A stretch of 64,000 nucleotides of DNA. Source: Mesobacillus jeotgali. GTDB lineage: Bacteria > Bacillota > Bacilli > Bacillales > Cytobacillaceae. The stretch spans positions 4,334,001 to 4,398,000 of the forward strand of contig NZ_CP109811.1 in NCBI RefSeq assembly GCF_014856545.2, read 5' to 3'. Below, piece by piece: positions 18,829 through 27,957 of this stretch (position 1 is its first letter; each line of letters begins with the position of its first letter). Both the position numbers and the translations under genes were made by a program. The notes below the pieces were generated by a model, which had not been told where the DNA came from, made no database searches, and saw only the letters and a program-made list of their open reading frames with translations.

Positions 18829-18969
18829 ATGTCGACAATCTACCAGCACCTCACACCAGAAGCCAAGCTCAGGAGAAAAAAACGAAACAAAGCTATTATG
18901 TACGCCTCCCTCATTCTCCTATCTATTATACTTAGCGCATTAGTCACACTACTTGCCAACCAAATCTAA
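18829..18969 (+). CDS. Small c-di-GMP-controlled membrane peptide (46 aa)
   Basis: Starts MSTIYQHLTPEAKLRRKKR, followed by a single hydrophobic helix (MYASLILLSIILSALVTLL). RBS AAGGGGAT lies eight bases before ATG 18829. It follows the c-di-GMP-I riboswitch directly and is ended by a palindromic terminator. Basic cytoplasmic N-terminus plus one membrane span suggests a membrane-docked regulator or accessory subunit, perhaps of the PNAG machinery; function unknown. Confidence 0.65.
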   Translation: MSTIYQHLTPEAKLRRKKRNKAIMYASLILLSIILSALVTLLANQI

Positions 18970-18970
18970 G

Positions 18971-19016
18971 GGTGACAGGCACCATCCAATTATTGGATGG
19001 TGCCTGTCACTTTTTT
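18971..19016. repeat. GTGACAGGCACC palindrome copy used as terminator
   Basis: Arms GGTGACAGGCACCATCCAA and complement, then seven Ts. Begins two bases after the stop of the 46-aa peptide gene. Confidence 0.85.
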
Positions 19017-19154
19017 TAATTTGGGCCTTTCTTCTCATTTTTGGTAAATAAATGTAAATTATTCGATATTTCACACATCTTTTCTATATAATGGAAAAGT
19101 CATTTGCAAAAGACCTATATTGTATGGTCTGTACAAAAGAAAGGGTTGTGAATT

Positions 19155-20405
19155 ATGGATCAAAAAAAGTTTGTATGGGTACTGTTTTCGTTGATGCTTG
19201 TCTTAAGTGCTTGTGGAAATGATGAAAAAGCTTCGAAGGCAGAGGCTGAAACGAAACCGAAAACGGAAGACAAGGAAGAAGCGAAAGAGGAAAAAGAAGA
19301 TTCAGAGGAAAAAACTGAGTCGTCAGCTAGTTCTAATGGCGAACTAAACCCGGCGATCGCTGAGGAAACAGAGGGAAATATAGAGGTTGTCTTCACAAAC
19401 AATGATGCTAAATATACTCATGATATGAATGGTTTCAAGGTTTCGGTCGATGGATATGAAATTGCAAAGGTGACTGACATAAATGATAGCACGAAAGTAT
19501 GGTTTGACGATCAAACAGAAGGATATGTCGTTACTGCTAAAGTCACTATTGAAAACGGAACAGACAAAAAAATGTGGTATTCGAACTACCACCGTCTGCA
19601 GCTGGCGAATGATTTTGATTTTATCCAGTCAGACGGGAGTAACTTGATTCCGGAAGAACAGAAGATTTTTATGATCAAGCAGAATCAAGATGATTTTACC
19701 TTATACGAGCCAAAGGAAAAGGTATCTGGAATGGTGACCTTTGCCCTAACAAATGAAGAGTTTGAGAGAATGAAGACAGTAAAGCCGAAGTACATAATCG
19801 AGGGTGGAGTGGCTGATAATGATAGCTTTGAAAATAGCTATCTGCAAAATTCACAATCCTACGATTTTGTTTACAACGATGAGCAATCCAAGCAGGTTGC
19901 CTCCCAGCAGGAATTCTACCAGGACCGTTTGACTTCTGATAACTGGGCTGATAAGAAGATGATCTTCGAGAAGAGCGGAATCAATGAGACCCAGCAAATT
20001 GGCGATGTAAAGGTGACACTTGACGGTGTACAGTACACGGAAATCATCCCAACAGAAGCCAACAAAGAGATGTTCACTGACTTCGGTGAAAACGGTATAA
20101 CAGCACTGACAGTGAAAGTGAATATCGATAACCAATCAAGTGAGGCAGTCAGCATTACCAACCTTGGCACAATCCTGAATATTGATGATAACCGTGCACG
20201 TTACTTCAGCCAGGGTATCGCTGAGCCAAGCCAGCCGCTCGAAATCGCAGCAGGCCAGCAAGGTGAAAAACTGCACGTCTTCCTATTCAGAAAAGACGAA
20301 TTCGACCTGTACAAGAAATTCACCCTAGAATTCGGACCGTTTATAGGGAAAGACGGCAACGAAGCCTTCAAAGGAAAAACCGCCACCTTCAACCTGCCAA
20401 GATAA
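19155..20405 (+). CDS. Lipoprotein with repeated Ig-like domains (DUF4352/DUF5068-like)
   Basis: 416 aa. Lipobox LVLSACGN marks a lipoprotein. A long Lys/Glu-rich linker (about 25-60) spans the wall. Two beta-sandwich segments follow (about 75-210 and 270-416); each carries a KVTxDG- or KVSVDG-type strand and ends in a loop of charged residues, similar to DUF4352/DUF5068 surface lipoproteins. The role in this family is not established. A TATAAT at 19087-19092 may belong to its promoter. Confidence 0.7.
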   Translation: MDQKKFVWVLFSLMLVLSACGNDEKASKAEAETKPKTEDKEEAKEEKEDSEEKTESSASSNGELNPAIAEETEGNIEVVFTNNDAKYTHDMNGFKVSVDGYEIAKVTDINDSTKVWFDDQTEGYVVTAKVTIENGTDKKMWYSNYHRLQLANDFDFIQSDGSNLIPEEQKIFMIKQNQDDFTLYEPKEKVSGMVTFALTNEEFERMKTVKPKYIIEGGVADNDSFENSYLQNSQSYDFVYNDEQSKQVASQQEFYQDRLTSDNWADKKMIFEKSGINETQQIGDVKVTLDGVQYTEIIPTEANKEMFTDFGENGITALTVKVNIDNQSSEAVSITNLGTILNIDDNRARYFSQGIAEPSQPLEIAAGQQGEKLHVFLFRKDEFDLYKKFTLEFGPFIGKDGNEAFKGKTATFNLPR

Positions 20406-20409
20406 AGTT

Positions 20410-20440
20410 CAGGCACCATCCATTTATTGGATGGTGCCTG
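20410..20440. repeat. Shortened GTGACAGGCACC palindrome copy
   Basis: Arms CAGGCACCATCCA and TGGATGGTGCCTG. The outer GTGA/TCAC bases are lost. Sits between the convergent lipoprotein and transglycosylase genes and may end both. Confidence 0.8.
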
Positions 20441-20446
20441 TTATCT

Positions 20447-21910
20447 TTATTTGATATATGGTGATGCAATGTAGCCGATTTTTCTTGTATTGACGTCCTC
20501 GACGAGGTACCATACAAAATGATTTGCGGATTTTGAATTTTGATCGGCCATTGGTTCGCCGATTATTTTCACCCTAGAACCTGTGGTTATTGCAATTTCA
20601 GATCCACTTCTTGAAGGAATCGCACGCAGGCGGTTTGAATCGTATGTCACAATGTCCCCTACTTTGAAAAATTGTGTTGACGGAGTCAGGTCAGCTGCGT
20701 TCAACTGATATGATTTTTTAAGGAACTTGATTGGTGTTCCTGTATTCGGATCGTACTGGAAGTCTTCCTTTTTCAAATCCAGCTTATCAATATTGGTTTC
20801 AAGCTGTGGATCGCCTGCATAGAGGTTCCCTTTATCCAAAATGTCAAAAACCAATTCTTGATAAGCTAACGTATTCCTTTGTCCAGTTGCCTGTACTACA
20901 GGACTGTTCTTAGGAACAATGCCATTATAGGCCATCACAGCAAAATACCAGCTTTCAAGCATCTTAGGGTCATGGTTATTGATTTTCGGCAGATCGGAAC
21001 GATCGTAAAACGCCGTTGTCAAAAAGTTAACACCTGCTTTGATGTTTTCCTTCACATTGTATCCCAGTTGTTGTTCAGTGTAGCCAGCCTTGTTAGTAAT
21101 TTGCATCAAGCCAATGCCGCCATCACCATTTGAGTTCTTTAGTGGATTTCCATCAACAAACTGTACCCAGCCGCTTTCCTTCTCGGCAACTGCCTTAACA
21201 ATTTCCGGCGGAACATTTGAATCTCTTGCCACTTCCGTAATCAAGCAATTGATTGTCTGTGGATCTGGATTTACCGTTGAGTTTGGATCGTAATCACATG
21301 CAGTTCCGAATCTATTAATAGTTTTGAACAGCAAAGTCGCAAAATCACCACGTTTAATCTCATTTGTTGCTCCGAAACTATTAGCAGATATCCCTTTGGT
21401 GATACCAGCAGCATAAATTGCATCAATATAGTCAGCGAATGCGCCAGTCGCATCGGTAAATGGTGAATTCTTCACATTCAGCGGGATGTTATAAGCTTTA
21501 ACAAGAATCTTAGCCATATCTCCTCTTGTCAACTTTTTACTGGTTAAGAATTTACCGCCAGATCCGCTTATTATACCTCGGTAAGATAGATTATTCACCG
21601 CGTTGGTATATTGCCCATCAACGTCTGGAAAGCCAGCATCTGGAGCAGTTTCATTTTCTAGTCCTAGTGCTCTTGCAATCATAATTGCTGTAGTACCGCG
21701 CGTCATACTATCATTTGTACCATACAGATTTCCAGTTCCCTTTACAATCCCATTAGAATTAAGATATTCAACCGATGATAGATATTTTTCTGGTACATCA
21801 TCAAACGGCAAAGCCGCTTCAGACGCAGACGGAGCAGCTACGCTTGCCATCACTACAGCAGCAGTTCCGGCTGCCAATAGCTTTTTGTAAATAGATTTAT
21901 AGATTGCCAT
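20447..21910 (-). CDS. SLH-anchored lytic murein transglycosylase
   Basis: 487 aa. Signal peptide ending ASVAAPSASEAA, three SLH repeats (about 32-200), then an SLT (Slt70/MltC-like) domain (about 225-370) with the catalytic Glu in VAEKESGW, GIGLMQIT and MAYNGIVP motifs, and a C-terminal SH3-like segment (about 405-487) that probably binds the wall. It would cleave glycan strands to 1,6-anhydro ends. RBS AGGAGGG seven bases before ATG. Having the SLH block N-terminal and the hydrolase behind it is less usual than C-terminal SLH. Confidence 0.88.
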   Translation of the reverse strand: MAIYKSIYKKLLAAGTAAVVMASVAAPSASEAALPFDDVPEKYLSSVEYLNSNGIVKGTGNLYGTNDSMTRGTTAIMIARALGLENETAPDAGFPDVDGQYTNAVNNLSYRGIISGSGGKFLTSKKLTRGDMAKILVKAYNIPLNVKNSPFTDATGAFADYIDAIYAAGITKGISANSFGATNEIKRGDFATLLFKTINRFGTACDYDPNSTVNPDPQTINCLITEVARDSNVPPEIVKAVAEKESGWVQFVDGNPLKNSNGDGGIGLMQITNKAGYTEQQLGYNVKENIKAGVNFLTTAFYDRSDLPKINNHDPKMLESWYFAVMAYNGIVPKNSPVVQATGQRNTLAYQELVFDILDKGNLYAGDPQLETNIDKLDLKKEDFQYDPNTGTPIKFLKKSYQLNAADLTPSTQFFKVGDIVTYDSNRLRAIPSRSGSEIAITTGSRVKIIGEPMADQNSKSANHFVWYLVEDVNTRKIGYIASPYIK

Positions 21911-22117
21911 TACTTCTTCCCTCCTAGATGAGTGTTTTAAATATGTAGATAGAGAATATTTCCTCTTATTCCATCTATCAGTCTACTAGAATTGGAAGGA
22001 TAATGGAAGGATAAAAGAGCTTAAGTTTTATATCATAATGCCTTATCGTTATACAATTTAAGTATCGAGATGATAAGGTAAAGAAAGATGGTAAATAAAT
22101 GGTAAGGAGGAGGAGTA

Positions 22118-22735
22118 ATGAATAAAATAACTCGGATTTTGTTAAGCGCTATGTTATCCTCAAGCCTCTTTGTATTCAATGGTGAAGCAAAAGCCAGCTC
22201 ATTTAGTGACATCACCAATCACTGGGCAAAGGAAGAAATGGAGTATTTGGTGCAGAAAGGGATTATTGGTGGCTATGCGGACGGAACTTTCAGGCCGAAT
22301 GAAATTGTCACCCGCGCTCAAGCTGCCATTATGATTGGCCGTGCAAAGGGAATACCTGGGGAACAGCCGGTTGACACAAGGTTTCCTGATGTTCCAGCGA
22401 GTGTAACGGGTTCTGGCTATATTCATGAGTTGGAACTAATCGATGTACTGACCGGATTTGGTGACGGCACCTATCGCCCGCATCAACCAGTAAACCGGGG
22501 AGATGCAACCGTTCATTTAATCAGATCCGCACTTGCTCCATCAGATCAGCAGCCATATCCTGAAAATCCTTTTACAGATGTTTCATTAAGCCAACTGTCA
22601 GGACCTTTCGTCATCATCGCTTACCATAACGGCATCGTAGACGGTTTTGCAGATAAAACATTCCGTCCATATGAGCCGATTACTCGGGCTCAATTTTCAG
22701 TCTTTCTATCACGGTCTTTGCAAAAAATAAACTAA
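22118..22735 (+). CDS. SLH-only surface protein
   Basis: 205 aa: a signal peptide to about residue 27 and three SLH repeats filling the rest (cores GGYADGTFRPNEIVTRAQ, GFGDGTYRPHQPVNRG and GFADKTFRPYEPITRAQ). No effector domain is present. It could compete for SCWP, form part of an S-layer or anchor partners non-covalently. Strong RBS AAGGAGGAGG. Divergent from the transglycosylase gene with a 207-bp shared upstream region. Confidence 0.88.
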   Translation: MNKITRILLSAMLSSSLFVFNGEAKASSFSDITNHWAKEEMEYLVQKGIIGGYADGTFRPNEIVTRAQAAIMIGRAKGIPGEQPVDTRFPDVPASVTGSGYIHELELIDVLTGFGDGTYRPHQPVNRGDATVHLIRSALAPSDQQPYPENPFTDVSLSQLSGPFVIIAYHNGIVDGFADKTFRPYEPITRAQFSVFLSRSLQKIN

Positions 22736-22765
22736 GCGGAGAAATCTCTGTCTTACACTTATGCT

Positions 22766-22800
22766 AGAAGCTCGTCTGTTTAAACAGCCGAGCTTCTTAT
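22766..22800 (+). terminator. Terminator after the SLH-only gene
   Basis: Stem AGAAGCTCG/CGAGCTTCT with an inner CTGTTT/AAACAG extension, then TAT. Confidence 0.6.
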
Positions 22801-22878
22801 TGGCTTCCCCCTGAAAGTTTTACCAATGGAGGCAGCCGATTTGCTTTTTCTATCATCAGTGTCTATATTTTCAAACAT

Positions 22879-22906
22879 AAAAAGCCTGCCAAAGGGTAAC
22901 CCCCAT
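22879..22906 (-). terminator. Possible terminator of the deacetylase gene
   Basis: On the minus strand a bulged GCCATGGG/CCCTTTGGC stem is followed by AGGCTTTTT. Confidence 0.45.
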
Positions 22907-22930
22907 GGCCGACTCTACTCTCCATTTAAT

Positions 22931-23698
22931 TTAATACCCCGTCTCTACCATTCTAATGAAATCCCCTAAAGTATGTTCTTGCAGGATCATAATCCGAGGC
23001 AGTTCATATCGGTCACTTTGATCTGTGCTGAGTCCGCCGCCTACTTTGAATGCGCCTTTAAACCCTAGTTCCTCTAAAACGGAGATTGTATCGGCATTAT
23101 AGCTTCCATATGGATAGGCGAAGGTATTTGTTGTTCTGCCTGTTAACTTTTTAAGGGCATTCGTTGCTTCGTTGATTTCTGTGTATTGCTGCTCCCTAGT
23201 TAGATCGGCAAGCGCTGGATGTGTTACGGAATGATTTTGGATATCTACCCCGTTCTCCATTACTGTCAGAAGTTCATCTGAAGTCATATTCCAGCTTCCA
23301 TCCACCCAATTGGACACCGTGAATTGAGTCGCCTTCATCCCATACTTCTGCAGGACTGGATAGACATACGGATAAAAATCATTTGAATTGTCATCAAACG
23401 TCAGGAGAATTGGCTTATTTGGCATCGCCGCTTTTTTATCAAGGATGTTAAAGTATTGCTTCATTGTTAAAGTGCGGTAGCCATTTTCATGAAGATAAGC
23501 CATATGCTTTTCAAATTCTTCCAGACTGAATTGATAAGGATTATTCGGGTCTGGATCAGGTTTCACGACATGATAAAGCAAGACAGGAATTTCAACCTGT
23601 TCAGTTTGTTTAGCGTTGGCTGGCAGCTGGAATTGAGTACTTGCAATTAGTAATAGGATCAAAGCCATAAACAGTCCTTTAAATTTTTTCATCCGCAC
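22931..23698 (-). CDS. Secreted polysaccharide deacetylase (CE4/NodB), IcaB/PgaB-like
   Basis: 255 aa with signal peptide (cleavage near ANAKQ). CE4 motifs are visible: LLTFDDNS (metal-binding Asp pair), the NHSVTHP metal-binding His pair, and FAYPYGSY. The small size and the LLYHVV opening resemble IcaB/PgaB, which partially de-N-acetylates PNAG. The usual Gly after TFDD is Asn here. Starts GTG 23698 or ATG 23692; AGGAGGG fits either. With pgaCD 5 kb away it may act on the same polymer (inference); chitooligosaccharide or wall-glycan deacetylation is the alternative. Confidence 0.82.
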   Translation of the reverse strand: MRMKKFKGLFMALILLLIASTQFQLPANAKQTEQVEIPVLLYHVVKPDPDPNNPYQFSLEEFEKHMAYLHENGYRTLTMKQYFNILDKKAAMPNKPILLTFDDNSNDFYPYVYPVLQKYGMKATQFTVSNWVDGSWNMTSDELLTVMENGVDIQNHSVTHPALADLTREQQYTEINEATNALKKLTGRTTNTFAYPYGSYNADTISVLEELGFKGAFKVGGGLSTDQSDRYELPRIMILQEHTLGDFIRMVETGY

Positions 23699-23717
23699 CG
23701 TTCCCTCCTATTTTTAG

Positions 23718-23758
23718 CTGCATCCACTTTGTTGTTTAAAACAACAAAGTGGATGCAG
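23718..23758. repeat. 41-bp perfect palindrome between xylanase and deacetylase genes
   Basis: Two 20-bp arms (CTGCATCCACTTTGTTGTTT and complement) around one A. It can form a long hairpin downstream of the xylanase gene and just upstream of the deacetylase RBS. No T-run follows on the minus strand, so it may be an mRNA stabiliser or transcript divider rather than a standard terminator. Confidence 0.8.
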
Positions 23759-23799
23759 GAATTCCCAAGGAAATGCAATCTATTAAGCTATTTATTCTT

Positions 23800-25026
<1,227 letters not shown>

Positions 25027-25107
25027 TCAGTTTACTTGGTCAGGAACATAAGAAAGGGCTTTCATAGAGGTGTAAAAAAATAGGCAGCAGTTACCTGACG
25101 TAAGAAG

Positions 25108-25150
25108 ATTATATCAGCACTAAACTTTGTTTATCCACTTAATAAACTAA
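25108..25150 (-). promoter_or_regulatory. Xylanase promoter with XylR-like operator
   Basis: On the minus strand an extended -10 TGATATAAT is present (TATAAT at 25108-25113). An operator-like palindrome at 25128-25150, TGTTTA-N9-TAAACT followed by AA in plus orientation, overlaps the -35 zone. It has the same 9-bp spacing as the sites near xylA, xylR, the GH43 gene and the oxidoreductase gene. Confidence 0.6.
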
Positions 25151-25318
25151 TAATTTAAAGTTTTCTCTAAAAATGATAAAATAGGACTAGATGGAAAATA
25201 AGCCATTTGCATCCTGAATTTTTGTACATTTTACCTGAAATAGACATATCAACAGCGATTAGGAAAGGAGATATAATAGTAAATACAAATACTCATAGAA
25301 AAGAAAGGCGAACTCCCC

Positions 25319-27073
25319 GTGCTGAAACAACTAAAAAAGTGGAACACATTACGCAACCAGATTCTATTTATCTTTTTGATTGTCATGGTCATTGTATTAT
25401 TGATCGTGAGTCTTCTAACATTAGGACAAGTTTCGGCACTGCTTCAGAACAACGCCGAAAAGCAAATACAGCAAGTAGCGATTGAAGCCAATGGCCGAAT
25501 CGAATCTCTTTACGAGCAAATCAATATGAATTCAAAGCTTGTCATAACAGATGAAGGGGTTCAAAGAATCTTAACGGATGTCCATGACGGAAAACAGGTC
25601 TCTTTTAGCGACAGGCAGCAATTAATGGGGCATATCAACCGGATTATCGGGAATACGGATGGGATTTTTTCCTTTCAGCTGTTTTCTGACAAAAAGCAGC
25701 GGATCCTCCCCCTTGATGAGGATGAACTAATAAACCGAATCGGCAAAAAGTGGATTGATGAAGCATATAAGGCAAGAGGACGGATCGTATGGATTGGTGA
25801 AGATCCAAATGATAAAAACTACTACCTGGCGATCCGAAGAGTTAATTTAATGGAAAGACAATATAGAAATGGCGGCTATCTTTTAATCAGTATTAACCGG
25901 AATCATTTTCACTTTGCGAATGAAAAGTATGAGAACGACCAATACTCGATTCTTTTGGATCAAGATCAAAATCCAATCATTCAAAATTATACCGGCGATA
26001 TCGAGAGTATCATTAAAAGCAAAGAAAACGTCGTACAGCTAAATGAGCGGGATTATATCGTAACAAAGCAAACATCAAGCCTTACAGGGTGGACTGTCTT
26101 CATTTTAACACCTGTCAGTGAGCTGACTGAGGGAATGTCCTGGATCAGGAACGGCATTATATTGTCAGGGGTTGTCGGCCTCATCATTTTTACCATCAGT
26201 TCTTTCTTTCTGTCTACCTTGATTACAAGCCCGATATTAAGATTGACAAAAACGATGCAGCGAGCTGGAGACGGTTCATTAACTCAGAATCCGGAAGTGT
26301 ATTCCGTTAATGAAATCAATGAATTAAACAGCACTTATAACCAACTGGTAAAAGAAACGAACCACTTGATGCAGATGGTTTATCAGAAGGAGATTTTAAG
26401 GAGCCAAAGTGAGTTGAAAGCGCTTCAAGCACAAATCAACCCGCATTTCCTATTCAATACGTTAGATGCGCTTCATTGGTCACTTGATGAAAAAGATGAG
26501 GAAGAGCTTGCTGAACTGGTAGTGGCCATGTCTGATTTGTTCCGTTATACCATTACAAAGGAAACCGATGATGACTGGGTGTACCTGAAAGACGAAATCA
26601 AGCACATCAGCGACTATATGGAAATCATGAAAATGCGTTTTGGCAACAGGCTGCAATGGCATGTCTCGGTCCCGGAAAAATATGAGCATGTCAGAATTCC
26701 TAAACTAATCATACAGCCTCTGGTAGAAAACGCAGCCCTTCATGGAGCTGGAAATAAAACAGGAAACTGCCAGATTTCTGTAACCGTGGAACCCGTCAAA
26801 TATGAGAACGAAGAGCGGATTCGTATCATCGTAAAAGATGATGGATCCGGGATGGATTCAGAGAGGCTGTCACAGATTATCCAATCAATTGAAGATGGCG
26901 GTACATCCTCTGCGAGCGGAAAAGGGATGGCTATTTCAAACGTCTATAAGCGCTTAAAACTATATTACCAGGGCCTTTCACACACAGATCTTTTGATTGA
27001 GAGTGAGTTGGACCATGGAACTCGGATTACGTTCGAACTACCGATTGAAGGAGGCGAAAAGAATGTTGTCTAA
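25319..27073 (+). CDS. Sensor histidine kinase, YesM/LytS-like
   Basis: 584 aa. Two membrane helices (about 17-40 and 275-300) enclose an extracellular sensor region; HAMP (about 300-350); His_kinase domain with QAQINPHFLFNTLDALHW around the phospho-His (about 375); HATPase_c with N-box PLVENAALHG and G-box DDGSGMD. Such kinases sense oligosaccharides directly or through a binding protein. GTG start after AAAGGCG. Overlaps the regulator gene by 11 bp. The xylanase behind it and the ABC importer ahead suggest a xylo-oligosaccharide signal (inference). Confidence 0.9.
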   Translation: MLKQLKKWNTLRNQILFIFLIVMVIVLLIVSLLTLGQVSALLQNNAEKQIQQVAIEANGRIESLYEQINMNSKLVITDEGVQRILTDVHDGKQVSFSDRQQLMGHINRIIGNTDGIFSFQLFSDKKQRILPLDEDELINRIGKKWIDEAYKARGRIVWIGEDPNDKNYYLAIRRVNLMERQYRNGGYLLISINRNHFHFANEKYENDQYSILLDQDQNPIIQNYTGDIESIIKSKENVVQLNERDYIVTKQTSSLTGWTVFILTPVSELTEGMSWIRNGIILSGVVGLIIFTISSFFLSTLITSPILRLTKTMQRAGDGSLTQNPEVYSVNEINELNSTYNQLVKETNHLMQMVYQKEILRSQSELKALQAQINPHFLFNTLDALHWSLDEKDEEELAELVVAMSDLFRYTITKETDDDWVYLKDEIKHISDYMEIMKMRFGNRLQWHVSVPEKYEHVRIPKLIIQPLVENAALHGAGNKTGNCQISVTVEPVKYENEERIRIIVKDDGSGMDSERLSQIIQSIEDGGTSSASGKGMAISNVYKRLKLYYQGLSHTDLLIESELDHGTRITFELPIEGGEKNVV

Positions 27074-27848
27074 AAATATTTTGATTGTGGATGATGAACC
27101 GAGAACGAGGCAAGGCTTGCAAAGAACACTGGAAAGCTGGAACAACGGTGAATTCACCATCCTCACTGCAGAAAGCGGTGAGGATGTCCTGCGAATTGCA
27201 CAGGAAAAGAAGATTCATATTTTACTATCCGATATCCGGATGCCGGAAATGACAGGTCTGCAGTTATTAAAGACACTGAAGGAAAAAGGAATGAGGCCCG
27301 TAGTGATTGTCATATCCGCCTATTCCGAATTCGAGTACGCACAGCAAGCATTAAAGCTCGGTGTCATCAATTATCTTTTAAAACCCATTGGCAAAAAGAA
27401 GCTGATCGAAGCTGTCGAAGACGCTGTGAAAATCATGGAAAAGCAAGAAAGGGCCGGGTTGATCGAAAAAGTGGTCGACGAGAAAATAGTCGATACCAGC
27501 AACAAGATGGATTCAACCAAAGATACAATCCGCAAGGCAATCATTTATATTGACCGCAATCTAAAGGAAGATTTCACATTGAAAGATGTTGCTGCCCATG
27601 TACACTTAAATCCCAGCTATTTTAGCGTATTGTTCAAGGAGCAAGTCGACCTTAATTTCAGTGAATATGTGACCAGAAGAAGAATCCAGCGCGCAAAGGA
27701 ATTAGTCCTTTCGACGACCCTCCCGATTAATGAGATAGCAGAAGAAGTCGGCTATAAAACCGCAAAGTACTTTATTAAGATTTTCAAAGAAATAGAGGGT
27801 ATGACACCGAGTGCTTATCGAAAAACAGGAAATGAAAGGGCTTTCTAA
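27063..27848 (+). CDS. AraC-type response regulator, YesN-like (short form)
   Basis: 261 aa from ATG 27063, which has AAGGAGG eight bases upstream. Receiver domain (about 1-125) with acidic DDE pocket and phospho-Asp in LLSDIRMPEM, Lys in NYLLKPIG; C-terminal double helix-turn-helix AraC domain (about 160-258) with TLKDVAAHVHLNPSYFS and NEIAEEVGYK helices. Typical YesN regulators have a long linker of 100 or more residues that is missing here. Likely activates the adjacent ABC operon. Confidence 0.9.
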   Translation: MLSKNILIVDDEPRTRQGLQRTLESWNNGEFTILTAESGEDVLRIAQEKKIHILLSDIRMPEMTGLQLLKTLKEKGMRPVVIVISAYSEFEYAQQALKLGVINYLLKPIGKKKLIEAVEDAVKIMEKQERAGLIEKVVDEKIVDTSNKMDSTKDTIRKAIIYIDRNLKEDFTLKDVAAHVHLNPSYFSVLFKEQVDLNFSEYVTRRRIQRAKELVLSTTLPINEIAEEVGYKTAKYFIKIFKEIEGMTPSAYRKTGNERAF

Positions 27849-27957
27849 AAATAGTAGTATTTTTCCTAATCATAGTTGCCTTTTTTGGTCTCCCCCCTGG
27901 TGTTAGACTTTAACTGTAAGGCATAGACAAACAAACAATTGAGGGGGTTTTGGATTG

